Notes: generated from the sequence alone by a model not told the origin. Numbered from the stretch's first letter, positions 1-12,456 are shown. The stretch is 64,000 nucleotides of DNA from Isoetes taiwanensis (GCA_021234155.1 JAJEKV010000027.1:3842623-3906622), one strand, 5' to 3'. Program-made: numbers and translations.

Positions 1-2751
1 CAATGGTCCAACATCGAAGGGCTCAAAACAAAAGCCCTCTTTTTATTTTAGGGGCTGAACATGCAAGCCTCGTGGATAGCATTTCAGGGCATTCTTGCAA
101 AAAATTAATGTTCTTGTGATCAGACTTACGCAGTGGCATGGATAGATCCGGCAGTAAGGCAATGTACTCTGCTCAACGAAGAAATCATGTCTGGAATGGC
201 AAGCTAACATTTTTTGTGGATGATTCAAGCATTCGAGACGGAAGCGGAGCATTTATGGTAGAAATTTATTCCCATGGAGCCCTGAGTGATTATTTAGTAG
301 GAACTGTAAGATATCCCTTCAGATGCAAGGCAAAATAGTGCCGCAAATACTCAGTTTATGGCTTATAGTGTGCGCAGATCTTGAGGCCGTAAACATGGCA
401 TACTCAATGTTTCCGTCAGACTCCATTACAGATCGATTCTTCTTCCTCTCCAAACCCTAACCCTAATACTCCATCTTCTAGACCTAATTCTTCAAGCTCT
501 AGGGCAACAGAGGCAGTTATGGCTTATCCTCAACAATCTTACCAATCTGCTGAGTCTATTTCTGAAGGATTCTCTGAACATATCCCATTATGTGGAAGCA
601 TATCTGTGCCTATATCTGTGCAGTTTCCTAGAGCTTTTCTTTCAAATCAAATAACAGGGACATCACGGCACATCGGATTTGAAGCAGCAATTTGCAGCAT
701 ATTTGAAGCAGCGGATTTGTCAAGGCAGATGTCAAGTTTTGGGCCTTTATAAAAACTTCTAGGGCAAATCCAGAGTTCGGGGTTTCTCCTACAGCCAGAG
801 CTCGGGAGGTTTCATCTGCAGCCAGAGCTAGGGAGTTCGGGAGTTCTGGAGTTGGGGAGTTCTTTTTCCTTTTTATTTTTTGAAATTGCTGGAAGGGTCG
901 GCCTGCAGGAATCTCAGATCTCCAAATGATCCACCGCAGCTCAAGTTTTTCGCCGGAGTTAAGAAGAAGCCTGTCATGTGCAACAGCGACGCCTAGGCTG
1001 CTTTGCTTATTCAAACCTCTGCATTAATGGCTTCCTTGTCAAATTTCGTTGCATTAAATCGGCCGTTCCACGTGCTCGCTGCTCCATTTACGAGCATGAT
1101 GATGCCCTACTGTACTCGGTTTTACAGTATCATGTGAGTATATAGTCCCTCCTTTCTCTCAATACCTTCTAATCCTCTTCCCGTTCAACCAGCGGTTTAT
1201 AATTCTTAGAATTTTTTTCTCTTTTGCTCTTCGGTTGGATTATAAGGCAAGCTTTCTTGATTCATGGCTCCAGTTTTCTAATGGTGAAAACGGAACTACC
1301 ACCGGTAGTTTGTTTGGCGATTCTTTGCTCCTCTCATAATTCACTTCTTTCGCTTTAACGTGGAGTTTTTACTCTTCTCCGCCATTTTTTTGAATGCTTC
1401 ATACATCTTTTGATTCCGCATACACATATCTCGTAGTTTTAGATTTTGCACAAACCGCAATGGGGATTTTGGCATACGCATGATCGTAACACTATTCGAC
1501 TCGATTTCTCAGAGAAGCAGCCTAGCGAGGAGATTCGCCCCTACACACACGAGATGATGTAAACCCGACATAACGTAGGATTATATGACGCAAATAGACG
1601 CTAAAGGGACACCGTGGAAGTTTGGTTTTGCAATGGCTTGCAATGGCTTTTGTAGCCACAGTTCTAGCATGGAGAATTCTTGAAAAAGCTGGATTGCTTG
1701 ATCAAGCAAGGGGTACAATGCAAGCAAGGGGTACAATGCGCTGGATTACAGATTATTTTATAAAGATTTCATCCTTCCAAGAATGAGCTATACTTCCAGG
1801 TGAAATTTCACCCCTTGTCCTTCTAAGCATTATGTTATCTTCTATTTTTCATTATGCATTGTGCTCTCTCTCGTTTGTTCTAAGCTTAATTCCACACTGT
1901 TAAACCATGGAATTCATTGCTTCAAGTTATGCAATGGCTTGCTTTCCTCTGTCCAAGCTCAAATTTACATACTACCTTGCTAGCATTTGTCATGTTCTTG
2001 GAAAGTTTTTGCATATGTGTTGCTCAAAATACATTAATGCTAAAGTATTCTCTGTACTATTCTCTATGCAGGTTCAAAAAAAAATTGCAAGATGTTGATA
2101 TCTCTAGCAATGCTTACGATGGCAATTGCACAAACAACTAAGGAAGATCGAGTTTGTCGCATGATCCATTTCTATTTTATGTGTAACTATCAATGCCTAC
2201 AGTTTTTATTCCGTCAAGACAAGCAAATTGTTGCAACAATGCTATTTTAGAATGATTTCAAGACAATTTGAGCGCATTGTTACAATGTTGTCATTTTGAA
2301 GCCTATAAATTATGCAATTTAAAATATATGGTTTGCAATAACACACTTTTATTTTATTTTCATTTTTCTTTTTTTGTTTACCACAGAGTTTATCTATGTT
2401 TGTTTCTTTTGTGGCCCGAAGGGCCAAAAAATTTTTGTAATATAAGAACCAACATAACTACTATGAACATTAATTAACACAAACCATTATATTATACATG
2501 TTTAATTAAATTCCCCCTTAAACCCCCTTTTGTTTGGGTGCATATTCACACGGGGGGTGACGTAGGGCAGCGAGAGCCCTTGTAATTATGTTTTGCACGT
2601 ACAAAATCAACACCATATAGTATATTGCCTGAAATCTTATAGTATTTTATAAATCTTGTTATACAGTATAACAAATTCTATACATTCATACCCCACAAAC
2701 GAGGAACTTTGTGTACGGTGTAGATTAAGGAATAAGGGGTGAATATGCCTA
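1..2751. other. Gene-free repeat-derived stretch
   Basis: I see no supportable gene here. Short ORFs occur on both strands but show no domain, no consistent splice sites and no codon pattern. Around 770-860 the phrase 'cagagctcgggag' and close variants recur several times, a local degenerate tandem pattern. A small perfect hairpin lies at 2412-2426 (TGGCCC, loop GAA, GGGCCA) followed by A and T runs; such hairpins are common near the 3' ends of plant retroelements, so this stretch is probably old transposon sequence. That last point is inference. Confidence 0.5.
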
Positions 2752-3369
2752 GGGAGTCCAGTCTGGATATCTGATTCATTCAAGGATTACATATGAATCA
2801 TCATCAAGTAAATTGTTTCTATTTCCGCTTTTTGGTGACTGATCAAAAAAGATAGGCCAGTTACACAAGAATTATGTACAGGGTTTAAGGGATGAATTAA
2901 TGCATTGAATTGTTTCCCAGATCATTGTCTATTAATGTAAAGGTTATGAACATGGATCAAAGGCATTAAGTACCAGACTAGCAAAGCCAACGGCGAGGCC
3001 TGGATTGATAAGACTGCTTAGGGATTGACCGAAGCAGATGCAATTCTAAAGGCATTTAGTTTTGGCTGGGTTTTTTTTTAGACATTTCAATTCACTAGTT
3101 TAACTGGTGTGGCTTATGTCTTTGGTACACAGTAGTGTTTATTTGGCATACTTGACTATAAATTATATCTCTCTCGTACTCACTGTTTTCTTGGCATTCA
3201 CAGAAACAATATGATGATAATCTATTTGAAGTTATACCTCCCACATGGAACAATGAGCTGATAACCCTTGGATATGGAGGCAGTAAAATCGAAATCCCTA
3301 AAGCAGCAGTGCAGACCCTAATGTGCTGTGTAAAGGAAGGCAAGGTGCATGAATATTTACTGGAAAAGG
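2752..3369 (+). repeat. Long direct repeat R1, partly L1-3'-derived
   Basis: A 618-bp stretch is repeated almost unchanged at 11226-11843, also 618 bp. The middle (2881-3066) is found a third time at 32576-32761, at the 3' end of the L1 element there, so that part is L1-derived. The following part runs through a T run and a splice-acceptor-like site into the reading frame that starts at 3204. The second copy stops exactly where the copia 5' LTR begins, so the true repeat may once have been longer. Confidence 0.85.
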
Positions 3370-4725
3370 AAATCACTAAAAAGGATGGCGACTTCTCAGC
3401 TATTGAGCATCTAGGATTCAGTGAATGGCTACAGCCGGTACCAGCAATCAATAATGACATAGTGCGCATTGTCAATAATGCATACGCTGAAATTTCAAGC
3501 AAAATCTTTGCATGGACAATTGAGGAGGATCAAAGAAAGGAGCTCTACTTTTCTGGTATTGGACCACTTGAAACTGCAAATAATATTAAAAGAGCACAAG
3601 ATGATGATGAAAACAAGGATGCTGATGGGTTAAATGTACAAGACAATGAGGAGGACGACCTCTTTGAATCATCTGTACTTTCTGAAAAAGACAGGGAAAC
3701 ACTCAACTCCAATTGTGGTGTTACTGATGATGGCAGCCATGAACGCTTTAGTTTCACACTCAGCAACTGCTCACGTTTTCCAATTATACCTGAACGATTG
3801 GTGGAAAGTCATGGTATACTTTGTAACCAGGGTATATGGAGGACTAAAAACTTTGGAGCATTGGCACCCATCAGCCGAGATGCTTGGATTGCACTGGGTA
3901 ACATTACACCTGCACAAATAGAAGCAACCAAGACAACAGCTTTAAAAATGGATAAGTTTGTGAAAAAGGACAAAGTCAAACTCAACTTTACCACCAGATT
4001 ATTTGATAAGGTATGTACCAGGGATGACTTTATCTATATTAGCCAAAAGGGGCATATGGCGTACCCCACATCGGAGAGGGGCGATTTCTATCTTAAGAGG
4101 ATTTGGCGAACAATGTGCCCATATTTCAAGTGCTATTGTGAATCGCAAGGAAGAAATAAGAAATGTAGGGATAACATGACTTGGCTAGACCATGCACTCT
4201 GGTATGCACTGAACAATCTACATCTGGTTTTATCCTAATATTTCTGTCGCTGGACAGTTTGTAGCCTTTAGAAATTGTCTGAAAACAACTCTAAAGAAAA
4301 GCATTTTAGCATATATCTCATATCTGGAGATTAGACAAACACTGATTGAAATGGTAAGTGACTTGGCAGCAGATCCTTGGGGAGATTTCAAACTTAATAG
4401 GGTAGGATGCAAAATGGTAGATATCTGTGAGAAAATGATCAAATATGCTTCCTTTATGACTAAGAGTCATGGCATCAATGGTCCTAACTATAACAGAAAA
4501 ACCAGAATGACAAAAAGTGAAGCTGCAAGTACATCTATGAGCAAGATCAGTCAACCTCCCAGAATTATAATGGATCCACACAGAAGTGATTTGGCTCAAT
4601 CTGAAAGTATCTCCATTGAAGCTATAGGTACACCAAGTTCAAACATCGGACATTCAGTGACTAAGGACTCCAACAACAAGATCCCAAAGGGTAAAGACTA
4701 TACGGGACAAAAACTCAACTATTAA
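3204..4725 (+). pseudogene. Unrecognised coding relic with one frameshift
   Basis: I do not recognise this protein. An open frame follows a splice-acceptor-like 'ttcacag' at 3197-3203 and runs to a stop at 4236-4238. Shifting frame at about 4228 lets it continue without stops to 4725, so about 500 residues are readable with one frameshift. The segment has sensible composition: an acidic linker (DDDENKDAD, then NEEDDLFE), then hydrophobic and basic stretches, and a serine-rich tail. The first 55 or so codons are duplicated at 11678-11843. The upstream repeat is L1-related, so this may be a transposon-carried or duplicated host fragment. It could also be a real multi-exon gene with an unusual intron at the break, but I see no clear splice pair there. 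Confidence 0.45.
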
Positions 4726-5039
4726 TCACAAGGTATGTTTACTTGGAAATATATATTGAGCTCTTTACTACTTTATTTCTGTACCATGGATGCAGTAGCA
4801 GCAACTTATTGTTTAAGCCTAACCTAGTGGTTCCCTAAATCAGAATAACAAAGAAAAAGACTGAAAATGGTGCAATGCACCAACTATGCCACCTGGCCCA
4901 GAAACTAGATCCAGCAAGAAACTTATAAGTAAGTTCTCTTCAAAAAACACTTATCGGACACGATAAGTTAGTCATATATTTAGTTCCTCCTTGAGAGGTC
5001 GATCCGATTACTGTCGATCCCCTTCCATTACTTCTCTCG

Positions 5040-5172
5040 GTATGGCGGTATGGCGGTATGAATGGCGGAATGGCGGTGGAATGGCGATGGCGGTAGAATG
5101 TGAATGCCAGAATAAGAGTCCGGCGAAGTGGTAAGGAAATGGTAAGGAAATGGTAAGGAAATGGTAAGGAAA
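5040..5172. repeat. Two adjoining short tandem repeats
   Basis: From about 5040 to 5096 the units are variants of 'tatggcgg/aatggcgg'. From about 5130 to 5170 there are roughly four copies of the 11-mer 'ggtaaggaaat'. No coding function is apparent. Confidence 0.85.
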
Positions 5173-5505
5173 AATGGATCGATGCAGGATCCCAGCTTCA
5201 TTCCGAGCACAGTGTAGTCTGGATTCAGTGAAGCTTGGGAATATAAACTTGCTGGTATCATCCTAGATAGGTCGGGCCTTCGAAATCTTAGGATCGAGAA
5301 GCTCCTTTATGTTTAAAACTAGCTCTGATTTTCTATGAATACAGCTCCGAAAAGGAGCTGAAGGGATTTCTCACATATTTTCTGTAAATGTAGGCAGGGG
5401 GGACATAGATATTTCAACGGCCAGAGCTGGAGGTTTGAAGTGGAAATACGAAATCGGGAGGGTCTTCGGCTACATCAGATTCAGAAGCTCATTTTCTGCT
5501 TGAAT

Positions 5506-5925
5506 CAGGGCACACCAAGAAGGGAAGGAAGAGAGCAGATCTAGGGCTCCCAAAAAAGCCCAAATGGGCTGGTATGGCAGCAAATCCGATGGTGCCCCTG
5601 TGGAAAAGGAGGCATTTGCACAGGCCCAAGATCTGTGCAACAGGGTCTGTTTTCTGGTTAGCCCTAATCTGGAAACCAGATTTATGAAGCATATGGTATA
5701 TCAAATCCGAAGCAACAGGTATGGTTTGCTCGATGATAATTCTAGTTTGAATCGTTTGATTTTGCTTGGAAGTAAACAGGGCACACCAAGGAAGGGAGGA
5801 AAACCTAAAAACCGCCGGATTAGAGAGCAGAACTAGGGCTCACAAAAAAGCCCAAAAAGCTGGTATGGCAGCAAATCCGGTGGTGCCCCTGCGGAAAAGG
5901 AGGAATTTGCACAGGCACAAAGCAT
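5506..5925. repeat. Pair of ~140-bp direct repeats
   Basis: The segments 5506-5640 and 5779-5925 are alignable copies. Both begin 'agggcacaccaag', pass through 'gctggtatggcagcaaatcc' and end near 'ggaatttgcacaggc' or its variant. The second copy carries a ~20-bp extra piece near 5805. The short frames in this interval come from these repeats and are not convincing genes. Confidence 0.8.
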
Positions 5926-6529
5926 TGCTGCTCCATCTCCGAACTAACCACCATGCATCCTTGATCCTTTCCTGAATTTGTTTGAAGACAGATTTCTTAT
6001 TCGTAACTGCTCTTTTTTATAACTTGTCTGCATTAAAAGATTGCTGGTTTAAGGTTTTTGCAGCATAAAAGTTTAGGTCAAGGCTTTGCTTACAACGGAT
6101 ATCCATGATTGTCATGCCCGGAATGGAATTTGATGCCCAGGGGCGAATATTGTAACAGACTTGAGTCTGGATCAGATTTCATATAAAAGGCATGGGTTTT
6201 GAATATTTGAACATTTAGGAGCCGGCTATCAGAGGCCCTAGTTGCTGAGCATGAGGGGAGTCCAACTAAGGACCTTCAAAATCTGGGCTGACTCCATAGT
6301 CAGAAATGTAGAAATGGGGGGCAGGTGATGGCGGTAGCAGCAGGCTATAAAGATGGAGGGCCGAGAGGCAGCAGGTTGTGGGGACAACGATAAAAAAGCA
6401 GGATAGAAAGCAGAATCCAAAATCCAGAATGATGATGAATGGTAGCATGGGAATCCAAAACCCACCAGATGGGGAAAGGATGTGGCAGCGGAAATCCAAA
6501 ATCCAAAATGATGGAAAAGGATCTCATAA

Positions 6530-7104
6530 TAATTTTGTGCATTAGTGAGCCCATTACTATTAAGGTTTTTTCCCGAAAACCCTTCGGGGCGGGGTTTTTT
6601 AATCCTGATAGTAATCGGCGTCACTAATGTAGTCCAGGCCAGTGTGACTCTATTGCCGCTGGACACCACTATTGGGCACCAAGACTATGCATAATTGTAA
6701 AAAAGGAAAGGCACTAAGTGTCGGGACAGTGAGGGACCTCCGACCGACCACCAGGATAGAGTGGGTTCAACCTGCCGGCTGGTGTTCTATTTCCACATTC
6801 GAGCTCTGGTGCGCCAAAAACTTAGGGTTTACAATCTGACCCACTATTAAAGGTGGGACAGTGGAATCCACAATGTGTACAGCTCAAAGTTGTTGATAGC
6901 GAAGCATTCTCGCATGGCCACGAAGCCAAATATAAGCGGGGTGCTGGTATCAATAGAAACTAAGAAAAGCCTTCAGAAAAGGCTACAATATACCAGCGTG
7001 ATGTGCTGGTAGCACCCATCAGGGAGCTCGCCCATGCTACATAAGTCCACGGGCCTCAGGGCACAAGGGACAATAATGTATCTATCTATCTATCTATCTA
7101 TCTA
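6530..7104 (+). mobile_element. Non-LTR element end with hairpin and (TATC)n tail
   Basis: This stretch ends in about six TATC units (7079-7104), the type of 3' tail made by target-primed reverse transcription in RTE-like LINEs and their SINEs. An ENE-like hairpin sits near its left end (separate entry). At about 6768 'gggttcaacctg' resembles a pol III B box, but no convincing A box is placed upstream of it. The body does not match the LINE 3' end at 25.8-26.0 kb outside the hairpin, so it is a different family. The 5' boundary is uncertain. Confidence 0.5.
6540..6629 (+). ncRNA. ENE-like triple-helix hairpin, copy A
   Basis: Outer stem: 6540-6560 pairs with 6608-6629 (about 19 of 21 positions). 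Inside are AGG (6563-6565) and CCT (6604-6606), then a U-tract on each side (6566-6571 and 6595-6600) facing each other, then an upper helix CCCG/CGGG and a CCC-TTCG-GGG cap. Opposed U-tracts between GC-rich helices are the defining layout of the ENE, which clamps a poly(A) tail in a triple helix and slows decay. The outer stem sequence differs from the other four copies while pairing is kept. Confidence 0.75.
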
Positions 7105-7107
7105 TTT

Positions 7108-7870
7108 TTGTTGTCAACACAAATCGAAAAGATGATTACAAAACATGTGCTGGGAAAGTGGCATATGGAGAGTGTTGCACAAAAAAATAAGCTGAAAATT
7201 GTGCATTGCACATTTCTATCTAAGATCCTTGACAAAATATGTCTTCCCAAGATATTTAATGAAATCTTTATCGAAGTTCTCAATGATATTGGTGCTGATA
7301 TAATGGATAGTACTATATGTTCAGCTGGAGATATATCGAAAGTCTTAGGGACCTTTGCTATAAACCTTATCAGGTGTTTGCTGCTGACAAAGAAAATATC
7401 TGCCCTTGTAGCAAGCAATATATCATTAAGCTTGTTGATAAAAATGTAGGACATGTGGTTACCACTGATACTAAGATCGTGTATAATAAGGCACTAAGAG
7501 GCATTTTCCAAAAAGGCCTCAATCACATCCCAAACAGAATGTTGATTATGGAGGATTTTCAGGATGATATTTCCAAAGTGTGTGATGCTATATTTGATCT
7601 ACATATCTATACATATCCGCACATTAATGAGATCGACAAAAAGTTTATTAAGGAATGCATTGTGAAGGAGGCCAGCTACCAAGTAACAGAGGCTATTAAA
7701 ATGGAAAAACCTCAAAGGTTCATATTAAATGACACATGTGCTACAAGCAACCTAGATTGATTGAATAAAAACCTGTATATATCCGGGGTTGATAAAGCAG
7801 CCAATAACCCTGCATACAATTGCCCAAAATACATCAAGGAGCTGGCATACATAGGGCTCAATAGCTAAAG
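7108..7870 (+). pseudogene. Possible Penelope-like reverse transcriptase N-terminal fragment
   Basis: Two overlapping frames (7108-7449, then 7317-7760, readable past a stop to about 7870) give a protein-like stretch. It contains 'CPCSKQYI', then 'GHVVTTDTKIV', 'LRGIFQKGLNHIP' and, beyond the stop, 'VDKAANNPAYNCPKYI'. The order Cys-x-Cys, GHV(I/V)T, LR..(F)xKG and DKxxxNxxxxCxKxY is what I associate with the region before and at the start of the reverse transcriptase in Penelope-like elements. No YADD-type motif or endonuclease is present, so only the N-terminal part survives, with at least one frameshift and one stop. It begins right after the (TATC)n tail of the preceding element. The family call is a judgement from motif memory. 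Confidence 0.4.
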
Positions 7871-8019
7871 GGGTTTAGCACTACTGACTTAAAGAACTAC
7901 CTATGGAACTTACTAGCTACTCTAACATTAGCCATAAATATACCTTATATGGCTTATTATTATAAACATATACTTAATAAAAATAGCCGTTAAAAGTTAA
8001 TGGTGTACTATTAAACGGT

Positions 8020-9168
8020 GGCGCAGGTAGGGCGGCAGGTTTAGGCGGCTTCTTGCTGCCTCTCCAAGTCGGTACTGCTGCGGTGGAATGCGATTTTTCT
8101 TGTTTCTCTGGAGCCAGGCAGGAGATCCTTATGACGCTTCGGCACAGCTGGTTGAAGATGATGCGTTGCTCTAAGGTCTGATTATGCTGCAAAGAATCAG
8201 TTTCTTGCAGATTTCAAGAGGTCTTTCTTGGATCTGGGTCGACCGGGAGACATGTTTTCTTTGTAGGGCATAATCTTCTTTGAGTTCTTCGTGTATAATT
8301 TGGAGCAGGTCTGGCATCATAGGTTCTTCCTTTATCTTTCACACTCTTTTACTGGCAAAGAGTTTCAGATTGTATTTGCAGACTGAAGGACATGGTATCT
8401 TATCCCTCTAGATCTTGAAATGCAGAGATTCTTAGTCGTGGAGGTTACATGAACTCGCAATCTTGAGAAAGAAAGAAATTCCTCAAGAATGTGATCCTGC
8501 TGAGAATATTTTTATTTAAGTCTATCTAGGGATGCTCCTGTGGATTGGGCTTTGTGGCTAAAGGTTCCACGACAGTTTAGCAATCTTGAGAATTCTATGG
8601 GCCTCAAGTTTGTTATATTCAGTTTAGTTCTTTGACATTGGATTTGAGGAAGGGATTGTGATGATAATGCCGAGCTAGGGACATCCAAATGCGGAGATAT
8701 ATTATGCACCTGACTTTAGAGAGGAGTTTGGCGGTTTGGGCTTGTTCTAAGCCTAGCCAACTTGAGGATGACCGTATTTTTCCCAACAATGCAAAGATTG
8801 CATCAAGATCCCTCTTAGTGTCCGGACGCGATCGTAGAGGGCAAAGGAGCAAAGGCGACTCTTTGGATCAAGCAGGGCGTGCTTTTCTACAAAAATATGT
8901 CTCTTTATCTGGTATATTTTCTGTTATTTGTGAAAGTTTTTGTGCTTACTTTTACCAAGCCATAACAGGGCTATCTGATTTGCTAAAATATTTCCAATCT
9001 AACTCTTAAGGAGTTCTGAATAAGCATAGCTTATGGGAAGCGAAGATGTTGAGGTATGCTCCTGTAGTAACTTCCCATATTGTTGATGCATGTACTCTTT
9101 TATTCTGATAATATAAAAATGGCACCTTCATGGTGTCACATTGCCTCCAAAAAAAAAAAAAAAAAAAA
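8020..9168 (+). mobile_element. Poly(A) retroposon, copy 1
   Basis: The sequence ends in 20 A at 9149-9168. Just before the tail, 'ggcaccttcatggtgtc' (9121-9137) can form a small CACC/GGTG hairpin. Several blocks are shared, in the same order, with the element at 60946-62184: a start rich in 'gcggc', 'aatgccgagctaggga' (8669-8684 here), the 'gaggagtttggcggtttgggc' block and 'cccaacaatgca'. No long open frame with a recognisable domain exists, so it is probably a non-autonomous element mobilised by an L1. I found no clear target-site duplication for this copy and its 5' end is approximate. Confidence 0.6.
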
Positions 9169-9456
9169 CTACTGTTTATACAATGCTAGTCAGGGTTTCA
9201 AAAAGCTACCAAAAGCAATATTGATTAATAAACGGAAGGGGCCACTATGAAAGTGATGGGAAGATCTACAAACGATGATATGGCACTGTGCTACTAATTC
9301 AGGGTAGGATAACTCCCTTTTCACCGAACTCATATTAATGGTTATACGTGTAAAACTCTAGGGGCTATTGGTCCAGTGGAAATAACAATACGTATCCAGC
9401 CTATCCTACTACCAATACGTGCTTTAGATGTCGAGCGCATGTAAGGTCTTTAATTT

Positions 9457-9801
9457 TTGGGGTCCCCCCCCACACACACCAAAATTATGGAGTGGGAATA
9501 TGATTCCGACAGCAGACCTAATAGTTGGAATGAAGAGCTGCTAAATGAAAGTATCTTAGAAAATGAAGTGCAGAGCTATTTGAGCGTCAAGGATAAGGCG
9601 GTTGGGCATATGTATAATCATTCAGACGTGGTTAATCCAAAACGTGGAGCAAGTGACAGCGCTGCAAGCAAAAGCAACAAGAAAAGTTATACTAGTGATT
9701 CCGGTAGGGATGGTAGTACTACAATGGATCATAACTCTTCAATTCCTGAAACACAACCGGATGAGGAGTATTGTTCAGACCATGACGACTATCAGGTATA
9801 G
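9457..9801 (+). CDS. Hypothetical acidic, serine-rich ORF
   Basis: A 114-codon frame with composition unlike random sequence: rich in Ser, Asp, Glu and Asn, ending in 'DEEYCSDHDDYQV'. No known domain, signal peptide or membrane segment is visible. It lies in repeat-rich DNA downstream of a poly(A) retroposon. It may be an exon of a decayed element protein or simply a chance frame. Confidence 0.25.
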   Translation: MGSPPTHTKIMEWEYDSDSRPNSWNEELLNESILENEVQSYLSVKDKAVGHMYNHSDVVNPKRGASDSAASKSNKKSYTSDSGRDGSTTMDHNSSIPETQPDEEYCSDHDDYQV

Positions 9802-11225
9802 ACTAGTACCAAAGTCTTACATTCTATTTACAGTTTGATGGAAGAAGCCCTGATGGAAAAGCCAAATAGCAATGCAGATAGGGGGGTTTCTAGATTTCTA
9901 AAAAATAAAAAATGGTAATACAAGCCGGTTCCTAACATGTCACTAACCACATCTTCAGATAAGGGACCACAACAATATTTATAAGTGCCATTGAAAACTT
10001 ATGGTACCAGCTATTTCCTGATAGGCTTGGAGCTAGCATACATGGGCGACCATAACACTTACAACAGGACATTTAAATATATTATGGTTTAAAGAAAAAC
10101 ATGCTTTTTATTGACTGAACAAAAGCAAGAACGCGCCAAACAGGTTGAGCATTATGATATTAAAAGTATTTTCTTTGATGTTTTCAAAAGTCTAAGCAAA
10201 TAGTATTATTTTTGAATATCAGGCTTAAGGTGTACATCTGATTCATTTGAGTGATAGTATCAGAAAAGCAGACAGTGACCACAGTATAAAAAAAGATGCA
10301 CCCTAAGATTGGGTTTTCCATTACAAATCATTCTATGGAAGGAATACTGACAAGTACCCATCTGGATTGTTTAATAAAAATGGTTCTCCATCTTTAGCAT
10401 AGAATTAATCCTCTGTTCCTTTTAAACATAAGGCTAAGAAGGTGCAATGAGTGACCGGTGATAAACCAAGAGACTCTATGTACCTTATGGCCCTGGATTT
10501 GTTACCATTTTCATGCTAACAAATTCTTGGTTGGCTGCAGGTACGAACGTCTCTCTTCTCATTGCTCTTTTTTGTCTGCTGTTCGAAGGGAACTTTGAGG
10601 GAATAGTACTACTGTCAAAAGCTTTGATTACCAATTGTAGATGCGCATCTAACGTTTTATTCGGTCTGCTGATATGGTTGCATGTTGACCTTAATGATGT
10701 TTTGTTGAACCATCACTGGTATGATATACTTAATTTTTGGCTACTTAAGGCATAAATATAAGAGGTATAATATTCTCCAACTTTCAATATATTGAAAAAA
10801 TGTGATGTCCTTCATTAGTAACAGACTGTTTTTTGAATTTACGAATTATGTTTAGCATATTTGACAGTTCATATAACTAACAGTTCTAAGTATATTCTTG
10901 TTTAAACATATATTTGGTTTCGACAGCCTCTCATGAGTCTAATAATCGACATATGCAGTTACATGGTATATCCACCTTAAGTCTGTGCTACAGAATGGGT
11001 TTAAAATAACAATTTGTTTCTTGTTTAAATAGAAAAGGAGAAACCTTTGATGAAGACAATTCTTAAAAGATTAACAATTCGAGTAATCGATTTCCAATTA
11101 AAGGCAGCTAGTGTTATGTACTAGAAGAAAGAAATATGATACTCTAATAACAACAAAAGCTAATTTAAATACGTCCATTAGCACCTAATGAATTTTACAA
11201 GCTTTGAAATAGTGATTGTTTAATA
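9802..11225. other. AT-rich gene-free stretch
   Basis: I see nothing supportable: scattered short frames, no splice-consistent coding and no clear repeat structure up to the start of direct repeat R2. Confidence 0.5.
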
Positions 11226-11843
11226 GGGAGTCCAGTCTGGATATCCGATTCATTTGAGGATTATATATGAATTATCATCAAGTAAATTGTTTCTATTTCT
11301 GCCTTTTGGTGACTGATCAAAAAAGATAGGCCAGTTACACAAGAATTATGTACAGGGTTTAAGGGATGAATTAATGCATTGAATTGTTTCCCAGATCATT
11401 GTCTATTAATGTAAAGGTTATGAACATGGATCAAAGGCATTAAGTACTAGACTAGCAAAGCCAAAGGCTAGTCCTGGATTGATAAGATTGCTTAGGGATT
11501 GACCGAAGCAGATGCAATTCTAAAGGCATTTAGTTTTGGCTGGTTTTTTTTTTAGACATTTCAATTCACTAGTTTAACTGGTGTGGCTTATGTCTTTGGT
11601 ACACAGTAGTGTTTATTTGGCATACTTGACTATAAATTATATCTCTCTCGTACTCACTGTTTTCTTGGCATTCACAAAAACAATATGATGATAATCTATT
11701 TGAAGTTATACCTCCCACATGGAACAATGAGCTGATAGCCCTGGGATATGGAGGCAGTAAAATCGAAATCCCTAAAGCAGCAGTGCAGACCCTAATGTGC
11801 TGTGTAAAGGAAGGCAAGGTGCATGAATATTTACTGGAAAAGG
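11226..11843 (+). repeat. Long direct repeat R2, target of the copia insertion
   Basis: Near-identical to 2752-3369 and of equal length. It ends at '...ctggaaaagg', immediately followed by the 'TG' of the copia 5' LTR. In R1 the same place continues 'aaatcactaaaaagg', so the copia element entered this copy. The expected continuation is not found after the copia 3' LTR, meaning the right flank was rearranged later. Confidence 0.85.
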
Positions 11844-12455
11844 TGAAGTGGTTATCATGTAATAATTGTTTGATGGAAATTCATCTAATTCTACAAGCTC
11901 TAACCTATGAGAAGCAGTGGCAGTAGGTTATAAGTTATACAATCATTCATGAGAAGCAGTGGCAGTGAATGCAAGTGAAGAGAAAAGCATCTAATTTGAA
12001 AATGGGCGCTGCCTGTGTTTGAGGCGCTTAGAATTCAATTTTAAAGCTGTATTTCGCACTCAGCGCCCAATATCTTTCCGTCGTATAAAATACGCGTGGA
12101 AAAGAATACGTGTGGAAACCTGGTTAGGTTTCAATGGTTCGGAGGCAATGTTTCTTTATATATACGCCTGTGGGATATTAGGGAATATAGAGGAGGCCTG
12201 GATTGGAAAGTTTATCAGCCTCTGAACCGCCGGATCTACATAGAACAGTTATATATATGTGATGAATTATGCCTAATGTCTATCATCCAGATGCAGAAGC
12301 AATAATGTTGTTCTGATACTTCATCTTGTTTGAGAAGGTGTTTAAGCTTATTAAATTATGATTAATGCAGCATAAGGGATTAGTGACCATTTTTTGGCTT
12401 CCTTATTGCTTGCAAAGATAAGTTGTATAAGAATAATTTTGCTTAAATACTTACA
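11844..12455 (+). repeat. Copia 5' LTR
   Basis: Starts with TG (11844) and ends with CA (12454-12455), 612 bp. Positions 11844-12330 match 25289-25766. The primer-binding site follows one base later. A TATA-like 'tatatata' at about 12160 may belong to the element promoter. Confidence 0.85.
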
Positions 12456-12456
12456 G

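Noticed and set aside
1907-2141. Short frames with hydrophobic translations
   Set aside because: Two overlapping phases with no start context or domain; AT-rich chance frames.
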